A DNA stretch of 6,091 nt from Methanomicrobiales archaeon (lineage in GTDB: Archaea; Halobacteriota; Methanomicrobia; Methanomicrobiales; JACTUA01). A model generated the notes under the pieces. That model was not told the DNA's origin, searched no databases, and worked only from the letters and a program-made list of their open reading frames with translations. Where the stretch lies: the NCBI GenBank assembly GCA_028678965.1, contig JAJRCM010000098.1, positions 1 through 6,091 on the forward strand, written 5' to 3'. Made by a program: the position numbers and the translations under genes. Positions 5,751 through 6,091 of the stretch are shown piece by piece. Numbering within the stretch: the first letter of the stretch is position 1; each line of letters begins with the position of its first letter.

Positions 5751-6091
5751 GTGGGGAAAAGCACGTTAGCGACCATGCTAAAACGAGGGTACATGATAGC
5801 GATCATCATCACGTTTTTTCTCAGCTGCTGATGCACCTCGAATATCAGCGATACTACTCTCTCTCCCGACCGGCTCGCTTCCATTTCTCCGTCTGCTCTC
5901 AAGGTCAAACCATACGACGATACGTACCCGCCGCTGCTTCACTCCCCTGATTTTGAGATCCCCGCTCCACTCCCCTTTCCCCTTAATACCGCAGGAGCGG
6001 AAGATTCACCCTTTATCACCCCTGATAGGAGGACCCACTACTTCTTCTTCACCCCAGATCCTGGCGTCCCTCCAGAACGACAACTTCTCGA
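5751..6091 (+). pseudogene. PD40/TolB-like lipoprotein, 5' part, interrupted by in-frame TGA
   Basis: One frame is open from GTG 5751 to the window edge except for a TGA at 5829-5831. Before it the frame encodes a basic start and a hydrophobic stretch, MLKRGYMIAIIITFFLSC (from ATG 5775), which looks like a lipoprotein signal peptide. Directly after it comes CTSNISDTTLSPDRLASISP, like a lipidated cysteine with a Ser/Thr-rich linker. Further on are AGAEDSPFITPD and HYFFFTPDPGVPPE, matching a PD40 beta-propeller repeat opening (fspDG..lyF) of predicted surface proteins. No ATG, GTG or TTG follows the TGA in this frame within the window, so a downstream start does not rescue it. The TGA may be a nonsense mutation (for example GGA to TGA, giving Gly before the Cys), a sequencing error, or readthrough. 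GTG 5751 has GAGAGG four bases upstream. This covers the last 372 bases, where no other gene is visible. Confidence 0.6.

Noticed and set aside
5829..5831. TGA as a selenocysteine codon
   Set aside because: The position is inside a signal peptide beside the lipidation cysteine, not a redox site; selenocysteine use is known in other methanogen orders (Methanococcales, Methanopyrus) but not, as far as I know, in this group; no downstream structure was recognised.
5270..5908. 212-residue open frame on the minus strand across the end of the malic enzyme
   Set aside because: Most of it is antisense to conserved malic enzyme codons, and its start falls in the lipoprotein region; no family features.

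Overview
The window looks like a piece of a euryarchaeal methanogen genome, most likely of the Methanomicrobiales type. The evidence is protein content: an AbrB-fold protein of the HgcC (HgcAB-associated) kind beside an arsM-like methyltransferase start, a two-subunit ferredoxin-dependent 2-oxoacid oxidoreductase, a SOUL protein, an ASCH-like protein and a PD40-type lipoprotein. AT-rich TATA-like boxes upstream of genes and GGTG/GGGTGA-type ribosome binding sites before GTG starts also fit archaea. The assignment rests on recognition of families, not on a search.

Layout. On the minus strand at the left edge lies a short operon: an AbrB/HgcC-like gene (107-379) followed 11 bases later by the first 31 codons of an arsenite-methyltransferase-like gene that runs off the window. 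A cluster of TTCTGA/TCAGAA half-sites (416-440) stands upstream as a probable operator. Divergent to it is a two-gene operon for a 2-oxoacid:ferredoxin oxidoreductase: a gamma-alpha fusion (562-2223) and beta (2220-3071), overlapping by four bases in ATGA. A SOUL heme-binding-like gene (3208-3738, minus) converges on it. After a divergent, AT-rich 235-base spacer come a small ASCH/PUA-like gene (3974-4315) and a malic enzyme (4505-5719), both on plus. The last 372 bases hold the start of a PD40-like lipoprotein gene whose reading frame is cut by one in-frame TGA inside the signal peptide.

How the genes may work together. The 2-oxoacid oxidoreductase (probably 2-oxoglutarate/succinyl-CoA) and malic enzyme both handle C4/C5 acids that link the partial TCA cycle to pyruvate and reduced ferredoxin. 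They are not adjacent, but each is preceded by an inverted repeat sharing the core GAAATG/CATTTC next to a GTATATC element, which suggests, without proving, a common regulator. The AbrB-arsM pair looks like a separate, metalloid- or thiol-responsive unit. No RNA genes, insertion sequences, CRISPR arrays or long repeats were seen. Most of the window is ordinary; the points worth a second look are the three upstream palindromes, the missing third cluster cysteine in the beta subunit, and the interrupted lipoprotein.
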